From positions 1-64,000 of the forward strand of contig MTMF02000008.1 of assembly GCA_002011125.2 (NCBI GenBank): 64,000 nt of DNA, given 5' to 3'. The first letter of the stretch is position 1. Each line of letters opens with the position of its first letter. The stretch comes from Candidatus Hydrothermarchaeum profundi. GTDB taxonomy: Archaea; Hydrothermarchaeota; Hydrothermarchaeia; Hydrothermarchaeales; Hydrothermarchaeaceae. The position numbers and the translations under genes were made by a program. This document shows, in pieces, positions 60,982 to 64,000 of the stretch. Under the pieces are notes generated by a model, which saw nothing but the letters and a program-made list of their open reading frames with translations, had not been told where the DNA came from and ran no database searches.

Positions 60982-62224
60982 TGTGTAAATTTTGTCAGTA
61001 ATGTCGCAAAGAAAATAAAAATTAAATTACCTGATATAGGCACGCCAGCTAGACCTTGGAAATTTGGAGAAAATATTAAAAAATCAGGGAAGGGAATAAA
61101 GAATACCAACAAAAATAAGAGTAGAGATACTGACCCAGAAACTGGAAAATTAATTAGTGGGATAGTTGAACAAAATGATATTAAAATTTCGAGGATCAGA
61201 AACCTAGAGAGTTATTGTGAGATTGGAACATATGCTAGAGTTCAGATAGAACATCTGCCTGACAATGTTATTAGTTTAGTAGACAACCAGAGAATAAATA
61301 TAATTTTAGAGTCACCGGACATTGGAGAGCAAACACTAGGAGTTGAATTAACAAATTCTGAAATTTCTAGTATTAAGGATAAAATAAATAACCCGACATT
61401 AACTGTTTCAACTAGCTATGGTGTCCTGAGGGATATTAGTGAAGCAAGTGATCCTAAGGCAGCATTTCTACTCGCCTTGAGATCTGGGGATATCAAGATA
61501 ACATCAAAGAACCCAAAATTTAAATTCGCAAATTTTATTTCTCGTATATATCAAAAAAACCCATATAAAAGCTATAATATCAACAAAGGAAGTAGTAAAG
61601 AAATAATTTTCAACGGAGCGAGAGCAACGCTAACCATTACTGTCCATAGGATTAGAGTTGTGTCGATACCAAAGGATAACACATTGCGGGTTATTAATAG
61701 ATATGGCACAGTCAGAGGGTATATGCCTAACTCAGGCCTGAGGATTATAAATCGTTGGCATAATCTCTATTCTAGAACAGCAGGAATTTATAGGCATCCT
61801 TCAACTTATTATAGAGGCTGGAGTACTCGAGTAACTTCGTATACTTCTTATAGATATACGCCCCCCCAGACATTTCACGGTTTATAATCCTGCTAGAAAT
61901 CCTAGAATGTTCTTTTACGGTAGTACTTACACCCCAATAAACACTGGTTTGGATAATTCTGTGGTAGATGTCGCTTTCGAGAGAACTTTAGTTGGTGTCG
62001 ACGTAGATTTAGGATATGATATTGAAAAGGTAGCTTATTATACGATGGGGGCAGTAGCAAGTATTGCTCCTGAAACCCCTGAGATTATTGTACAGGTATT
62101 TAATAATGGCACTTTAATTGCAGAGTTTGAAGTTCAAACACAAGCTGTTTTAGACTTAACCGAGGGACTAATCTCAGAGCAAGAGTTCATAGATAAAATT
62201 GACAAAAAAGTACAACGGGAGTGA
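60982..62224 (+). pseudogene. single unknown protein split by a C7 homopolymer frameshift and lacking a clear start
   Basis: Frame is open from about 60982 to 61887, then continues from 61868 in the +1-skipped frame (PPRHFTVYNPARNPRMFFYGSTYTPINTG...) to 62224; no ATG/GTG/TTG before TTG 61477. Confidence 0.6.
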
Positions 62225-62274
62225 AAACATTTTGAATAAAATTTTATGTTGCTCTCTTTCAATATTACTTTCCT

Positions 62275-63279
62275 ATGAATAAATATGCCGATGGATTAAG
62301 TTTTAGTATAGAGTTTATTCCAAGTGAAGACTATCTCAAGACGATATACCACGGTGTATTAGCAGAGAAATCAGGATTTGATTGCATCTGGGTTACCCAT
62401 CACTTCAATAACTTGGATGTTTATATAGTTTTAACCACTATAGCTAACTACACTAACAGGATTCTACTCGGGCCGGGGGTCACAAATCCCTATCTCTATC
62501 ATCCAGTATTAAATGCTTCCACCGTCTTATCTTTGGATAAAATATCGGGCGGCAGAGCGGTTTTTGGAATTGGAGCTGGCGATAAAACTACTTTAGATTC
62601 TGCAGGCATTGAGAGGAAGAATCCTGTGGAAACTATTGAAGAGAGCATAGAAATAATTAGAGGGTTATTGAGAGGAGAAAGAGTAAATTACAATGGTAGA
62701 ATATATAAAATACCTGGTGTTGCTCTAAACATTAAGGCTGATAGGGAGATCCCTGTATACGTTGGTGCTCAAGGTCCTAGGATGCTTGAGATGGCTGGTA
62801 GGGTATCTGACGGAGTTTTAGTGAATGCGTCTCATGAAAAGGACTTAGAATTTGCAATAAGGCAGATAAATAAAGGAAAGGGAGAAAGGCGCCGTAAGAT
62901 AGATGTATCTGCTTTTACTTGTTTCTCGGTGGACTCGGATCCAAAAAAGGCGAAAAAAGCAGCGCGGCCTATGGTGGCATTCATCGTTGCAGGATCTCAT
63001 CGTTCAATATTAGAGAGACATAATATCCCCAGGGAGGAGATAGATACTATAAAAGGATTCCTAACTGAAGGAAAATATAAAAAGGCCTTTGAATCAGTAA
63101 CCGATCACATGATGGATTCTTTTTGTATTTATGGCACTCCTAAAGAATGTCTTCAAAAGATAGAAGAACTTGAAAAGCTTGGCGTTTCTCAAATTGTGAT
63201 AGGCTCACCAATAGGGCCCGATAAAGAAAAGTCAATTAAATTGATTAGAGATAAAATCATGCCTGCGGTGAGGATTTAA
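62275..63279 (+). CDS. F420-dependent luciferase-like (LLM/Mer-like) oxidoreductase
   Basis: CIWVTHHFNNLDVYIVLTTIANYTNRILLGPGVTNPYLYHPVLNASTVLSLDKISGGRAVFGIGAGDK; VYVGAQGPRMLEMAGRVSDGVLVN. Confidence 0.85.
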   Translation: MNKYADGLSFSIEFIPSEDYLKTIYHGVLAEKSGFDCIWVTHHFNNLDVYIVLTTIANYTNRILLGPGVTNPYLYHPVLNASTVLSLDKISGGRAVFGIGAGDKTTLDSAGIERKNPVETIEESIEIIRGLLRGERVNYNGRIYKIPGVALNIKADREIPVYVGAQGPRMLEMAGRVSDGVLVNASHEKDLEFAIRQINKGKGERRRKIDVSAFTCFSVDSDPKKAKKAARPMVAFIVAGSHRSILERHNIPREEIDTIKGFLTEGKYKKAFESVTDHMMDSFCIYGTPKECLQKIEELEKLGVSQIVIGSPIGPDKEKSIKLIRDKIMPAVRI

Positions 63280-63691
63280 TTGTATCTGTTATATTTTCTT
63301 CGAAAAGTATACTCTCAAACCCAGAAGCCCCTCCGCCTCTTTTCTTTTTATAATAACCTATTAATGCGCCTATTACCGTAGTAATACCTAGAAGTGGAGG
63401 GCTAGAAACCAAGACTCCTATTAGCAGAGCACCTGCTAGATCTCCATTAAAGATTCTCAAAATCATTATTGATTGGGCAATAACCAACATAATTCCAAAA
63501 CCTAAGCCTAATAGTGAATTAACTATGTATGTTCGGTCAAATAAATCTGGACAAGTAATGCTTAATGGAGCGAGTGCTATTAGAATAAATACAAAGAAAC
63601 TGCTCGCAGTGGTTAAAGCGATAGTCATTAAAGCCGTGTAGAATAACAAAATTCTCCCAATGAGATGTATATCACCTGAGGGATAATCCAA
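63257..63691 (-). CDS. membrane protein of unknown function
   Basis: 144 aa, three to four hydrophobic segments. Confidence 0.5.
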   Translation of the reverse strand: MDYPSGDIHLIGRILLFYTALMTIALTTASSFFVFILIALAPLSITCPDLFDRTYIVNSLLGLGFGIMLVIAQSIMILRIFNGDLAGALLIGVLVSSPPLLGITTVIGALIGYYKKKRGGGASGFESILFEENITDTIKSSPQA

Positions 63692-64000
63692 AATTTTTTA
63701 GAACCTCCTTTATGCCTATTTTGGACCAGTTCAACTCGCTACTCCCACAAAATATCCTATTATTCAAATATTCGAGGTCTTCCCTTATCATTTGTGAGGA
63801 CAGACCTTTAGCTCTAAGTTCATCAACTGTCTTTATGATCTTTCTAGAGGCATTTATCTGATAGAGAATCTTCTCTTTTTCATCTTGGGTTAGTATCCCG
63901 TAGTTTTCTTTTATACTTGCTAATTTCATAGCAGATCTATACGTCAACTCAACTATCTCGCTCCGTTTGAGGTATTGGGTTTCATAGCTTAGAAGGTCTC
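63672..64000 (-). CDS. unknown protein, 5' end beyond window
   Basis: Frame stays open upstream of the annotated start to the window edge (DLLSYETQYLKRSEIVELTYRSAMKL...). Confidence 0.5.
   Translation of the reverse strand, partial: DLLSYETQYLKRSEIVELTYRSAMKLASIKENYGILTQDEKEKILYQINASRKIIKTVDELRAKGLSSQMIREDLEYLNNRIFCGSSELNWSKIGIKEVLKNFGLSLR

Overview
This 64 kb window looks archaeal: Cdc48-type AAA ATPase, A/V-ATPase subunit I, Tfx, FmdE and PadR/RHH regulators, TATA-box promoters with near-leaderless genes, and a tRNA-Met(CAT) with a 19-nt intron in a bulge-helix-bulge. I cannot assign a lineage from the sequence alone. The centre of the window (about 16.8-46.3 kb) is a nitrogen-oxyanion respiration island. 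It contains (i) a Mo-cofactor operon (moeA, FmdE-like, mobB, Tfx); (ii) a NapD-like / NapA-like / octaheme HAO-family operon; (iii) two tandem histidine kinase/response-regulator pairs, one kinase with a CxxCH (c-heme) sensor region and both regulators being REC-winged-helix proteins; (iv) an operon with Rieske, split cytochrome b, a hexaheme cytochrome c, an NXR/pNar-clade beta subunit, a TorD-like chaperone, an unrecognised HExxH + zinc-ribbon protein, an NXR/pNar-clade Mo catalytic subunit and a membrane-anchored heme-b gamma-like subunit; (v) hemerythrin, PadR, IscS and two tandem IscU-like genes. Operons (i) and (ii) share an almost identical palindrome plus A8 plus TATA promoter block, and (iv) has a degenerate version, suggesting one regulon. 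Flanks hold queA-tgt (bacterial-type queuosine genes), a surface-glycan cluster, a chemotaxis cluster, rpiA-tRNA, and copA-cupredoxin. Two ORFs (a universal stress protein at 5.6-6.0 kb and an unknown protein at 61-62.2 kb) are broken by single-base homopolymer shifts. All family calls come from reading the translated sequences; no searches were run.
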